Source of the DNA: Pandoraea capi
Lineage (GTDB): Bacteria > Pseudomonadota > Gammaproteobacteria > Burkholderiales > Burkholderiaceae
Length of the DNA: 64,000 nt
Direction: 5' to 3'
Assembly: GCF_902459735.1 (NCBI RefSeq)
Contig: NZ_CABPRV010000017.1
Span: 1 to 64,000, forward strand
Position numbers and translations under genes: made by a program. Below the pieces are notes generated by a model that was given only the letters and a program-made list of their open reading frames with translations, was not told where the DNA came from and searched no databases. This document shows, one piece after another, positions 8,837-17,041 of the stretch (positions are counted from its first letter, which is position 1; the number at the start of each line of letters is the position of its first letter).

Positions 8837-9733
8837 ATGAAATCCGAGCGCTCCATTGCCACACAAATCGTCGATCTGATTCAGGCCGAAGGCATGCAGG
8901 CCGGTCAGCATCTGCCCGCGCAGATGCTCGCCGACAAACTGCGGATCTCCCGCTCGCCGATCAACGAAGCGCTCGCGCTGCTGCACGACAAGGGCGTTCT
9001 GGTACGTGAGCGCAACCGGGGATATTTCGTGGCACAACCGGTGCCGACGTCGGATGTCGACGCCGCGCAATCGCTCGGGCTCGACGAGACCGACATCGTC
9101 ACGAGCACCTACTTCCAGATCGCGGACGACCTGCTGCGCGGCCAGTTGCCCGGCGAGTTCTCCGAACAACTGATTCGCACGCGCTACGGATTGACGACGA
9201 CACAACTGGGCGCCGTGCTCGGACGCATTCGCGACGAAGGCTGGGCCGAGCGCAAACCCGGCTACGGCTGGCAGTTTTCGTCGATGCTGACAACGCCCGA
9301 CAGCCTCATCCAGACGTATCGCCTGCGACTCGCGCTTGAACCGGCGGCATTGCTGGAGCCGGGCTACCGGCTCGATGCGAAGGTGCTCGAACGTCTGCGC
9401 GCCGCGGAGCGCCATCTGCTCGATGGCGGCATCGAGACCGACACGCCCGATCAGTTGCATGAGCGCGGCGTGCGCTTTCACGAGTCGCTGGTCGAGGCGT
9501 CGGGCAATCCGTTCTTCGTCGACACGATGCGACGCGTCACACGCGTGCGGCGTCTGCTCTCGTACCGCTCGATGCAGGATCGTGCGCGCTATCGTCCCCA
9601 CGCGCAGCAGCATCTGGAAATTCTCGAATTGCTGGCGCATGAGCGCAACGAAGATGCCTCCGCATTGCTGCACGCTCACCTGCAACACACGATCGACGCC
9701 ATCGGCAAGATCGCCGGTCTGCTCGAACCCTGA
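8837..9733 (+). CDS. GntR-type transcriptional regulator
   Basis: From ATG 8837 the protein has 298 residues. A winged helix-turn-helix lies at about residues 8-65 (LADKLRISRSPINEAL). A second helix-turn-helix-like segment follows near 115-135, and the C-terminal helical region resembles the FCD ligand-binding domain. The gene begins 37 bases after acnA (or overlaps more closely if a GTG at 8807 is used; neither has a strong ribosome site), so it is probably co-transcribed and may autoregulate through the inverted repeat ahead of acnA. The effector may be a tricarboxylic or dicarboxylic acid; this is inference. Confidence 0.85.
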   Translation: MKSERSIATQIVDLIQAEGMQAGQHLPAQMLADKLRISRSPINEALALLHDKGVLVRERNRGYFVAQPVPTSDVDAAQSLGLDETDIVTSTYFQIADDLLRGQLPGEFSEQLIRTRYGLTTTQLGAVLGRIRDEGWAERKPGYGWQFSSMLTTPDSLIQTYRLRLALEPAALLEPGYRLDAKVLERLRAAERHLLDGGIETDTPDQLHERGVRFHESLVEASGNPFFVDTMRRVTRVRRLLSYRSMQDRARYRPHAQQHLEILELLAHERNEDASALLHAHLQHTIDAIGKIAGLLEP

Positions 9734-9761
9734 TCCCTTCCCCCGACTTCCGACGCCCATC

Positions 9762-10493
9762 ATGACGCCCGACCCGACCCTTCTCAAAGCGTTTGCACCG
9801 ACTGGCGTACTGCGCGCCTGCATCAACCTCGGCAATCCGATTCTCGCGGGCACCGACGCCGAGTCCCGACCGGTCGGCATCTCCGTCGATCTGGCCGGTG
9901 CGCTGGCGAAGCGGCTGGGCGTCGATCTCGAACTCGTGGTGGTCGACGCCGCAGGCAAATCGGTGGAGACGGTCACGAACGAGCAGGCCGACGTCGGTTT
10001 CTTCGCCATCGATCCGCGTCGCGCAGCGACCATCGGCTTCACCTCGCCGTACGTCCTCATCGAAGGCTATTACCTCGTGCGCGACGCGTCGCCCGTCAAG
10101 ACAAACGCCGATGTCGATCAGACCGGCACACGTGTCGTCGTCGGTAAAGGCAGCGCTTACGACCTGTTCCTCTCGCGCGAACTGCAACACGCGGAAATCG
10201 TGCGCGCGCCGACATCGCCGACCGTCATCAAGACGTTCATCGATACGGGCTGCGAAGTCGCGGCCGGTGTGAAGCAGCAACTGGAGCAGGATGTCGCGAA
10301 CCTTAGCGGCTACCGCCTGCTCAACGAACGCTTCATGGTGATTCGTCAGGCCATGGGTGTGCCGATCACGCGCGGCGAAGCCGCACTGGCCTATCTGAAG
10401 ACGTTCGTGGAAGACATGAAGCGCGAAGGCTTCGTGGCAGACGCCATGCAGCGTCACGGCATCGCGGGCGTGAGCGTCGCGCCTGCCGAATAA
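9762..10493 (+). CDS. Family 3 solute-binding-like protein without a signal peptide
   Basis: This 243-residue protein has the pattern of periplasmic amino-acid-binding proteins (GVLRACINLGNP near the start, PVGISVDLAGALAKRLGV, and DVGFFAIDPRRA), so it should adopt the two-lobed venus-flytrap fold. No hydrophobic leader is present in this frame: the protein starts MTPDPTLLKAF directly before the first strand. No permease or ATPase gene is adjacent. It may bind a small molecule in the cytoplasm, or the true start may differ. It sits 28 bases after the GntR gene, probably in the acnA operon. Confidence 0.8.
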   Translation: MTPDPTLLKAFAPTGVLRACINLGNPILAGTDAESRPVGISVDLAGALAKRLGVDLELVVVDAAGKSVETVTNEQADVGFFAIDPRRAATIGFTSPYVLIEGYYLVRDASPVKTNADVDQTGTRVVVGKGSAYDLFLSRELQHAEIVRAPTSPTVIKTFIDTGCEVAAGVKQQLEQDVANLSGYRLLNERFMVIRQAMGVPITRGEAALAYLKTFVEDMKREGFVADAMQRHGIAGVSVAPAE

Positions 10494-10503
10494 ACTGATT
10501 TCA

Positions 10504-10535
10504 TTCGTTTTTCGGTTCGTTTTTCCGCTCGTTTT
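10504..10535. repeat. Short tandem TTCGTTTTT repeats
   Basis: TTCGTTTTT occurs at 10504-10512 and 10516-10524, with a weaker CTCGTTTT at 10528-10535, a period of about 12 bases. It lies just after the solute-binding-protein gene. Function unknown; it may be a transcript-end or regulatory sequence for the following gene. Confidence 0.4.
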
Positions 10536-10705
10536 GCTACTGGCCGCAGGCGCTGCCACCACGTTTCGCCTGCGTCGCCATGACTGCGCTCCTGCCACCG
10601 CCATCGACAAATGCCGGTTGCATGCTTCGGGGGTGCGCGGCGTGATGTGGCACTGACGTCGCAATGATGCCGCACCGATGCCGCACGTCAGTCATTCGAG
10701 CGAAT

Positions 10706-11560
10706 ATGCAAAAGATTCCGAACCGTGGGTTGCAGCTCCCGTCCCTCCAGATCACGCCGCCCACGCAGGCCCGGCCCGGCGCAACGCATGCCCCTGCCTC
10801 ACTGGGACTTCCCACGCCGACGGCGGCCAACCCGCTGTTGAGCGGCCTGCCGGTCAGGGCCCGACGCTCGCCGAGTCCCTCGCCGGATGCCGCCGATCAC
10901 TCGGATAGTGATTGCAGCATCGAGATCGTCATCGAGGAAGTCGAGCTGGAACCGCTGCCCCAATCCGAGTCACCCGGCGCGCGACGTCCGAACCGGCTCG
11001 CTCCCGGTCTCGATCACAACAACCTGACGGTCTTCGGCGCAGCGCGTGTCGAAACGGAAGTCAGCGGTCGTCCCACGCTTTTCAAGCACCTTCAGCCGCT
11101 GGATGGCCGCCATGCCGGTGAAGACCGCGGGGTGTCGTTCGAATCGAAAGTGATGTACCTAAAGCCCGCCGAGCGGGCCCAGTTCAAGGTCTCCGTGCAA
11201 GACGGCCTGATGATCGGCGCCGACGGCCGTCCCATCGATACGCGAGATGCATCGCGTCGCCCGGGCAAGACCCCGGAGCGCGCCATCTTCGTGATGGACA
11301 GGCACGGCGACATCTACTTGTCGAAGACCTTCAGGAAAGGGCTGTTTCACCATTCGAGCTTTCTTGCGGGACAGCCCGTCGCCGCGGCGGGCGACATCCG
11401 TATCGAGAACGGCAAGGTCACGGACGTATCGCGCACCAGCGGCCACTACCAACCGACGAGCCGGCACTTGCAGCAGTTCGTCGATCACCTGACGAACCTC
11501 GGCGTGCCGGCCACGTTCCACGTGCACGACAGCAACGCGACGCCCGCCGATTCGGTTTAG
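10706..11560 (+). CDS. IQM-like protein, possible translocated effector
   Basis: From ATG 10706 (preceded by GAGCGA) the product has 284 residues. The first 110 or so are rich in Pro, Ser and Ala with an acidic patch, have no signal peptide and look disordered. The C-terminal part carries motifs in the order MYLKPAE (150-156), IFVMDRHGDIYLSKTFRKG (194-212), FHHSSFLAG (214-222), AAGDIRIENGK (227-237) and SGHYQPT (245-251). From memory these are collinear with the conserved region of plant IQM (IQ-motif) proteins, which have YLGPxER, IFVLS...YVG..KKG.FQHSSFLSGG, AAGRL and SGHYxPT. No IQ calmodulin-binding motif is evident here. A disordered head plus a eukaryote-like domain suggests a secreted effector. 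No secretion genes are nearby. Confidence 0.75.
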   Translation: MQKIPNRGLQLPSLQITPPTQARPGATHAPASLGLPTPTAANPLLSGLPVRARRSPSPSPDAADHSDSDCSIEIVIEEVELEPLPQSESPGARRPNRLAPGLDHNNLTVFGAARVETEVSGRPTLFKHLQPLDGRHAGEDRGVSFESKVMYLKPAERAQFKVSVQDGLMIGADGRPIDTRDASRRPGKTPERAIFVMDRHGDIYLSKTFRKGLFHHSSFLAGQPVAAAGDIRIENGKVTDVSRTSGHYQPTSRHLQQFVDHLTNLGVPATFHVHDSNATPADSV

Positions 11561-12348
11561 GCGCCGGTCCTTCCAATGCCGACGTATTTGCCCGGCGTCA
11601 CACCAAACGCCGTGCGGAACATGGCAATGAAATTGCTCGGACTCGCGTAGCCCAACGCATCGGCGATGGTCGACACCGATTCGCCTTCCGAGAGCATCTC
11701 GACGGCGCGCATCAGCCGCGCCTGCTGACGCCATTCGGACAACGTCATGCCGACCGACGCGGCAAACAGCCGTCGCGCGGTGCGCATCGAAAGTCCCGCC
11801 ATCGATGACAGCGTCTCCAGCGAATGCTCGCGCCCCGGCTCGCTCAGCACGAGTTCGGTCATCTTCAGCAGCCGCTTGTCGCTGGGCATCGGCAGATGCA
11901 GCGGCTCATGCCGCGCCGCCCGGATTTCATCGATGAGCACGGCCACGACGCGCTCGTCCTCCGGCGACGCCGCCGTTTCCGTGCGCCACGCCGCCACCCG
12001 CTCGATCAACGCTTCGAATAACGCCCCGACGGACAACACTTGCGGACGATCGGGCAGCGTCGCGCAATACGCCGGCGCGAGCAGGATGTTCGCGCCGGTT
12101 CTCACGCCCTTGAGTTCGCCCCAATGCATCAGATCCGGTGGAATCCACACGGCTCGTTTCGGCGGTAGCAGCCATGCGCCGAATTCGGTGCGGATGTGGA
12201 AATGTCCGGCGGCGATGTAGATCAGTTGCCCCTGCGGATGCCGGTGCCACCGGTTCAGGCGACTGACGCCGTGCAGCCGCTCGCCATCCAGACCGAAGCC
12301 TTTCAGAACGGCGCGATGCGTCGTGGTTTTCGCGGTCGGGCTGGGCAT
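11557..12348 (-). CDS. AraC-family regulator with N-terminal cupin domain
   Basis: This 263-residue protein has a cupin-like sensor half (RWHRHPQGQLIYIAAG at about residues 34-49) and a C-terminal pair of helix-turn-helix motifs (HSLETLSSMAGLSMRTARRLF and VSTIADALGYASPSNFIAMF). It is transcribed divergently from the FAD-dependent monooxygenase at 12486, its likely target. Its last four bases overlap the end of the convergent IQM-like gene. AraC proteins of this size often act as activators responding to small molecules. The ligand is unknown. Confidence 0.9.
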   Translation of the reverse strand: MPSPTAKTTTHRAVLKGFGLDGERLHGVSRLNRWHRHPQGQLIYIAAGHFHIRTEFGAWLLPPKRAVWIPPDLMHWGELKGVRTGANILLAPAYCATLPDRPQVLSVGALFEALIERVAAWRTETAASPEDERVVAVLIDEIRAARHEPLHLPMPSDKRLLKMTELVLSEPGREHSLETLSSMAGLSMRTARRLFAASVGMTLSEWRQQARLMRAVEMLSEGESVSTIADALGYASPSNFIAMFRTAFGVTPGKYVGIGRTGA

Positions 12349-12485
12349 GTGGAGGTCGCGGGAGGATGGCCGATTTTCAGCATATTTTGACCTTATGCGG
12401 ATAACGGATCAACCACGGCGACCGATAGAGTGCGTGCTGATACGCCACCGACGTGGCGCGCATGAAACGAATCAAGGGAATCGAA

Positions 12486-13616
12486 ATGTCGCACAAACCC
12501 GCCATCGTCATCGCCGGTGCAGGGCCCGCCGGTCTGGTCGCCGCCAACATGCTCCATCGGGACGGCTTCGACGTCACCGTCTTCGAAGCGGATGCTTCCG
12601 TCACGTCGCGCGATCAGGGCGGCATGCTCGACCTGCACGTGCCGGACGGCCAGCTCGCGCTGAAAAAGGCAGGCTTGTTCGACGCCTTCATGGCCATCGC
12701 CCGCCACCACGATCAGGAACTGCGCGACATCGACTGGGCCACGGGCGCGGTGCTGCTCGAAGACATCCCCGCGCCAGGCACGGGAGATCGCCCCGAGATC
12801 GACCGCCTCGTGCTGCGCGAACTGCTGCTCACGCCGCTGCCTGCCGGAATGGTCGTATGGGGGGCGCGCATCGCACGGGTGACCCGGACGCCCGGCGGAC
12901 GCTGCGCCGTGCGTCTTCACGATGGACGGACACACGAATGCGATCTCGTCATCGGGGCAGACGGTGCAGGGTCGGCCGTCAGAGCCGCACTCACCGACGT
13001 CCGTCCGAGCTATTCGGGGGTGACGTTCGTCGAGTTGTGGATGACCGATGTGGACCGCCGCCATCCTGCGATTGCGAAGAGGGTCGGACACGGTACGCTC
13101 ATGTCGCTGGGCACCGGGCAAGCGCTGGGAACGGCGCTCTTTGCGCAGCGCAACGGCAACGCCGTAGTCCGGAGTTATGCCGCATTCCGCACCCATGCCG
13201 ACGACACCGATCGCCCCGAGAAGGCACTCGCCAACCTCACGAAACAGGACCTTCTCGCGCGCTTTCCCGGCTGGTCGCCCACACTGCTGACGCTGATCGA
13301 AGACGCCGACCGTATCGCGGCCATCCGCCCCATCGTCGGCCTGCCGGTGGGCACGCGATGGCCTGCCACGCCCGGTCTCACGCTGATCGGCGACGCCGCG
13401 CACGTGACGCCGCCGATGGGTGTCGGCGTCAATCTCGCCATGCTCGACGCCGCCGAACTCGCGCAAGCCATCGCGAGCCAGACCGACTGGCAGGCCGCCG
13501 TGCATGCCCAGGAGCGGGCCATGCTCGATCGCGCGGCCGAGACGAGCGCGGAATGCACGAGCGCCTTCAGGGAATGGTTCGGACTGGCGAGCGTTGCCGG
13601 GCTGCCTGCGCAATAG
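12486..13616 (+). CDS. FAD-dependent monooxygenase (TetX/UbiH-like)
   Basis: This 376-residue class A flavoprotein monooxygenase starts at ATG 12486 behind a clear AAGGGA site. The FAD dinucleotide-binding motif is GAGPAG at residues 11-16. The GD motif (LIGDAAHVTPPMGVGVN) lies near residue 305. The DQGGMLDLH stretch is shared with tetracycline-modifying TetX-type enzymes, so it probably hydroxylates a small aromatic or polyketide-like compound using NAD(P)H and O2. The divergent AraC gene is the likely regulator. The substrate cannot be read from the sequence. Confidence 0.87.
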   Translation: MSHKPAIVIAGAGPAGLVAANMLHRDGFDVTVFEADASVTSRDQGGMLDLHVPDGQLALKKAGLFDAFMAIARHHDQELRDIDWATGAVLLEDIPAPGTGDRPEIDRLVLRELLLTPLPAGMVVWGARIARVTRTPGGRCAVRLHDGRTHECDLVIGADGAGSAVRAALTDVRPSYSGVTFVELWMTDVDRRHPAIAKRVGHGTLMSLGTGQALGTALFAQRNGNAVVRSYAAFRTHADDTDRPEKALANLTKQDLLARFPGWSPTLLTLIEDADRIAAIRPIVGLPVGTRWPATPGLTLIGDAAHVTPPMGVGVNLAMLDAAELAQAIASQTDWQAAVHAQERAMLDRAAETSAECTSAFREWFGLASVAGLPAQ

Positions 13617-13675
13617 CGCGATCGCACTCGGGTCTCTTGGGGACGACACCTCCCCGAACGCCATGACGTCCGAAA

Positions 13676-14326
13676 CTACGCGGCGCGTGTCGTCACCTTG
13701 AGTCCTTCGTCCGCCAGCGCCTTGCGCACGGCCGGACGCTCTCGTACACGCGCATACCAGCGTTGCAGATGCGTCAGATCGTCGAAGTGAATGTCCGCCT
13801 TGTAGACGGAATCGAGCCACGACGCCTGCCCCCACTGCGTCAACGCGAACAGATAGGCATCGGCCACGGTATAGGTGTCGCCCATCAAATACGCCCGCTC
13901 TGCCAACTGTTCGTCGATCCATGCAAAGCGATGGGCGAGCTTCGGCTTCGCCGATTCGGTCGCGTACTTCCCCGCAAGCACGGCATAGAGCAGCGGAATA
14001 AAGCCCTTGTGGATTTCCGTGCTCAAGAAATTGAGCCACTCCTGAAGCCGGTAACGCGCCAGTGATCCGTTCGCCGGGGCAAGCCCCAACGCCGGCTTCC
14101 GATCCGCCAGATATTGCACGATGGCAGGTCCTTCTCGAAGTCGCGTGCCGTCTTCCAGTTCGAGTAGCGGCACGTAACCGAACGGATTGCGCGCGAAAAA
14201 GTCGCCGCCGTCTTGCGTCGTATGTGTCTTGTAGTCGACCTTCACCAGCGAGAAATCGTCGCCCAACTCATTGAGCACGATATGTGGCGACAGCGAGCAG
14301 GCCCCCGGCACGTAGTAGAGCTTCAT
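13676..14326 (-). CDS. gstA: Glutathione S-transferase (beta class, GstA-like)
   Basis: This 216-residue protein has the beta-class pattern: MKLYYVPGACSLSPHI at the N-terminus with a cysteine and serine in the catalytic loop, YVPLLELEDG (cis-proline) and EGPAIVQYLAD (glutathione gamma-glutamyl contact) in the thioredoxin-like domain, then an all-helical domain. It should conjugate glutathione or reduce peroxides and disulfides in the cytoplasm. It is divergent from an HxlR regulator, whose putative operator lies in the 170-base gap, so it may be an electrophile- or oxidant-induced defence enzyme. Confidence 0.9.
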   Translation of the reverse strand: MKLYYVPGACSLSPHIVLNELGDDFSLVKVDYKTHTTQDGGDFFARNPFGYVPLLELEDGTRLREGPAIVQYLADRKPALGLAPANGSLARYRLQEWLNFLSTEIHKGFIPLLYAVLAGKYATESAKPKLAHRFAWIDEQLAERAYLMGDTYTVADAYLFALTQWGQASWLDSVYKADIHFDDLTHLQRWYARVRERPAVRKALADEGLKVTTRAA

Positions 14327-14456
14327 TCATGTTCCCCGAATAGATTCGACAAGTTCAACGCGCTAGCGTTGTGATGCGTCACAGCTCACATCGAGCGCGA
14401 TCGGCGCCATTCTAGGGATTTGGTATAAAAAGTGAAGAAGGCATTAAAATGTCACA

Positions 14457-14477
14457 TAAGTACAAAAAATATACTTA
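14457..14477. promoter_or_regulatory. Inverted repeat between gstA and hxlR-like gene (putative HxlR operator)
   Basis: TAAGTA (14457-14462) and TACTTA (14472-14477) are perfectly inverted around nine A/T-rich bases, 20 bases before the HxlR-family start. HxlR-type proteins are known to bind short dyads containing GTA/TAC half-sites, and the location between divergent genes fits autoregulation plus control of the glutathione transferase. Confidence 0.6.
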
Positions 14478-14496
14478 CTTTTAAAGATGTGAGTGT

Positions 14497-14826
14497 GTGA
14501 TGAAAGAGAACCTGTCCGGCTGTTCGGTCGAAGAATCGATGCGCATTCTGGGAGGGCGCTGGCGCCTGTTGCTTGTGTCGTATCTGCTTGACGGCCCAAA
14601 GCGGTTCAACGATCTGCGTCGTGACGTTCCCGGCATCTCGCAGCGCATGCTGACACTGGACCTGCGCGCACTGGAAGACGCGGGGCTGATTACGCGCACG
14701 GTATATCCGAGCTCCCCCGTCAAGGTCGAATACGCGCTATCGGCAGATGGCGAGCGACTGCGCCCGGTGGTCGAAGTGATGAAGGAATTCGGTCTATGGC
14801 TGAAGGCACGCGACGAGTCGTCATGA
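14497..14826 (+). CDS. HxlR-family transcriptional regulator
   Basis: This 109-residue MarR-like winged helix protein carries the HxlR signature: a cysteine near the N-terminus (LSGCSVEESM), then ILGGRWRLLLVSYLLDGPKRFNDLRRDVPGIS in pieces and a beta-hairpin wing (VYPSSPVKVEYALS). Many family members sense electrophiles or oxidants through the N-terminal cysteine. Divergent transcription from gstA and the TAAGTA/TACTTA dyad between them suggest it controls both. A GTG three bases upstream (14497 gives MMKEN) or the following ATG may be the start. Confidence 0.88.
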   Translation: MMKENLSGCSVEESMRILGGRWRLLLVSYLLDGPKRFNDLRRDVPGISQRMLTLDLRALEDAGLITRTVYPSSPVKVEYALSADGERLRPVVEVMKEFGLWLKARDESS

Positions 14827-15158
14827 TCGCCGGATCCTAAAGAGCGAGGCCCGGGGCGAACCGTCGGGATATACCCGAAGCCTCCAGGGCGTAGCATGCG
14901 CTAAGGGCATGTCTGGCGGGCCTGAGCGGGTCACGCTCCGCCAAAATGGCGTGCCCCCGGTGGAAATTGGGGTAGCGGTCTGCAAATGACTGACTACACT
15001 TCCTAAATGCATACGGCGCATGGAGACCGCTCAAGACGGTTCGCTATGCGAAGTTCCAGGGTTTCATCGGAGCCCGGCAGATGCAGGAAGTGCGCCGTAC
15101 GAAGGTAAAAATGGGGCCAGTGGAATAGCGATTCCATTCCTTCACGGGAGGCATGTCC
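14827..15158. other. Intergenic region with hairpin-forming repeats, no clear gene
   Basis: About 330 bases without a supported gene. Two small perfect dyads are present: TCGGG-ATATA-CCCGA (14864-14878) and GAGCG-GGTCA-CGCTC (14924-14938), the latter extendable by flanking GGCGG/CCGCC. The first lies just after the HxlR gene but lacks a T-run, so it is not a standard terminator. Confidence 0.4.
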
Positions 15159-15749
15159 ATGACGTGCCTGAACAAATGGATGATAGGCGCCTGTGTCCTC
15201 ACGCTTAGCGGCGTGGCGATGGCCGATGGCGCCGACTCGGGTTCATCCGAAAAGATGATGATGGCCAATCTCGGGCCCTCACCGCTACCCGTTTATGTCC
15301 CGCCACCGCCCGCGCCTGTTTCCGTCGCAGCGGTTCCGGCCGTTCCCGTCACGCTCTATCCGTTCGGCCGGGAAGGCCAGGAGACAGTGCAGCGCGTCGA
15401 CCGAATGTCGCAAGCCGATACCAACGCCTTCCTCTATACGCGTATCGAAGCGATCAACGGCGCGGTGCACCCCAACGACCATCGGCCCGCCGACTGGATC
15501 GAGTCGACGCCGGCCGCCGATGCGGCGGCTGCGGCCAAAGCCTCGCGAAGTTATCTGAGCATCGGACCGAACCAGTCGCCACAGTTGTCGCTGGTGCAAT
15601 GGAACAACGCGGACGACAAGCTCGGCTCCGATCCCAAGCGGGGGCTCTCGCTGAAGACGGAAGACTGGACCGTTTCCGCAAGTGCGAAAATCCCGATTCT
15701 TCGTCAGAAGGATCTCGGCGCGACGGTCTACGTCAAACGCCGCTTCTGA
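15159..15749 (+). CDS. Secreted hypothetical protein with proline-rich segment
   Basis: The ATG at 15159 sits seven bases after GGGAGG, while the ATG at 15153 is too close to it, so I choose 15159. The 196-residue product starts with a signal peptide (MTCLNKWMIGACVLTLSGVAMA, cleavage before DGADS). It then has a proline-rich stretch (VYVPPPPAPV) and a C-terminal region ending KDLGATVYVKRRF, which could be an outer-membrane or periplasmic beta segment. No family is recognised. It stands alone and is convergent with the RidA gene. Confidence 0.75.
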   Translation: MTCLNKWMIGACVLTLSGVAMADGADSGSSEKMMMANLGPSPLPVYVPPPPAPVSVAAVPAVPVTLYPFGREGQETVQRVDRMSQADTNAFLYTRIEAINGAVHPNDHRPADWIESTPAADAAAAAKASRSYLSIGPNQSPQLSLVQWNNADDKLGSDPKRGLSLKTEDWTVSASAKIPILRQKDLGATVYVKRRF

Positions 15750-15846
15750 AGCCTGGGTCTCGCCTTTCACCTCACATCTCGCCACACAATGCAAGTGGCC
15801 GACGGTCGTGCGTCGGCCATTCGGTTTCGTACCGTCAGCGCAAGGC

Positions 15847-16260
15847 TTACGCGGTCGGCTTCACCGCCGTCACGTCGATCTCCACCAGCCACTCGGGGCG
15901 CGCCAGCGCCTGCACCACGATGCCTGTCGAGACCGGGAACACGCCCTTGAGCCAGCGTCCCATCACGTTGTAGACGGCTTCGCGATATCGCGGATCGACG
16001 ATATACACCGTGACCTTGCAGATGTCCGCGAGCTCGCTGCCGCATTCGTCGAGCAGCATCTTCACGTTGGCCATCGCCTTTTCGGTTTGCGCCGTGACAT
16101 CGCCGATACCGACGGACTCACGGGTGTCGAGATCCTGACCGATCTGCCCGCGCAGATAGATAGTGTTGCCCGCGATCACCGCCTGGCAAAGATCGTTGTC
16201 GAGCTTCTGTTCCGGGTAGGTCTCACGCGTGTTGAACTTACGGATTCGGGTGTGCGTCAT
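15847..16260 (-). CDS. RidA/YjgF-family enamine/imine deaminase-like protein
   Basis: This 137-residue protein shows the Rid-family pattern (GNTIYLRGQIGQD, VTAQTEKAMANVKMLL, and a C-terminal region containing ARPEWLVEIDVTAV). Family members hydrolyse reactive enamine/imine intermediates or act in specific catabolic steps. It is the last gene of the ABC/ureohydrolase operon, 34 bases after the ATPase gene, so it probably processes or detoxifies an intermediate of the transported compound. The start is the ATG at 16260. Confidence 0.88.
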   Translation of the reverse strand: MTHTRIRKFNTRETYPEQKLDNDLCQAVIAGNTIYLRGQIGQDLDTRESVGIGDVTAQTEKAMANVKMLLDECGSELADICKVTVYIVDPRYREAVYNVMGRWLKGVFPVSTGIVVQALARPEWLVEIDVTAVKPTA

Positions 16261-16294
16261 GTTGTCTCGTGTCTGAAAGCGATGTGTCCTGCGC

Positions 16295-17041
16295 TCAATG
16301 CGCGAGGATCTTCGAGAGAAAGCGTTTGGCGGCAGGACTGGCGGCGTCGTTGAAGAACACGTCCGTCGGACTGTCCTCGATGATCGCGCCGTCCTCCATG
16401 AACACCACGCGATGCGCCACGCGTCGCGCGAAGCCCATCTCATGGGTGACAACCATCATCGTCATGCCTTCGCGGGCGAGTTCGACCATCACGTCGAGCA
16501 CCTCATTGACCATCTCCGGATCGAGGGCCGATGTCGGTTCGTCGAACAGCATCGCCATGGGATCCATCGACAGCGCCCGCGCAATGGCCACACGCTGCTG
16601 CTGACCGCCGGACAACTGGCCGGGATACTTGTGCGCGTGCGCCGAGAGACCCACACGATCGAGCAGCGCCCGCGCCTTGGTGCGCGCCGACGTGGCATCG
16701 CGCCCCAGCACGATCTGCTGCGCGAGCGTGAGATTGCGCGTGAGGTCCAGATGCGGGAACAGCTCGAAGTGCTGAAAGACCATGCCGACCTTGCTGCGCA
16801 GCTTCGGCAGGTCCGTCGATTTCGCGGTGAGCGACGTTCCTGCAACCACGACGTCGCCCTTCTGAAACGGCTCCAGCGCGTTGACGGTCTTGATCAGCGT
16901 CGACTTGCCGGAACCGGACGGTCCGCACACCACCACGATCTCGCCCTTGCCGACATGCGTCGAGCACTGCTTGAGCACGTGGTGCGCGCCGTACCACTTG
17001 TCGACGCCGCGAATGTCGATGATCGGTTGTGCGTTGCTCAT
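16295..17041 (-). CDS. Polar amino acid ABC transporter, ATP-binding protein
   Basis: This 248-residue ATPase has Walker A (GPSGSGKST, residues 40-48), the ABC signature LSGGQQQR and Walker B (MLFDEPTSALDPE), in the GlnQ/GltL/ArtP pattern of polar amino acid importers. The initiating ATG at 17041 overlaps the stop of the ureohydrolase gene by four bases, showing translational coupling. It should drive the two permeases and the binding protein of this operon on the cytoplasmic face of the inner membrane. Confidence 0.93.
   Translation of the reverse strand: MSNAQPIIDIRGVDKWYGAHHVLKQCSTHVGKGEIVVVCGPSGSGKSTLIKTVNALEPFQKGDVVVAGTSLTAKSTDLPKLRSKVGMVFQHFELFPHLDLTRNLTLAQQIVLGRDATSARTKARALLDRVGLSAHAHKYPGQLSGGQQQRVAIARALSMDPMAMLFDEPTSALDPEMVNEVLDVMVELAREGMTMMVVTHEMGFARRVAHRVVFMEDGAIIEDSPTDVFFNDAASPAAKRFLSKILAH

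Noticed and set aside
10504-10519. TTCG motifs upstream of the IQM-like gene as a type III secretion (hrpII/PIP) box
   Set aside because: The required TTCG-N16-TTCG spacing is not present; the motifs are parts of short tandem repeats.
12393-14039. 548-codon open frame on the minus strand across the FAD monooxygenase and GST genes
   Set aside because: It spans two genes with clear motifs and has the composition of an antisense frame in high-G+C DNA.
14994-15124. Frame reading AWRPLKTVRYAKFQGFIGARQ and onward upstream of the secreted hypothetical
   Set aside because: No start codon and only about 43 codons; may be a gene scrap but not supportable.
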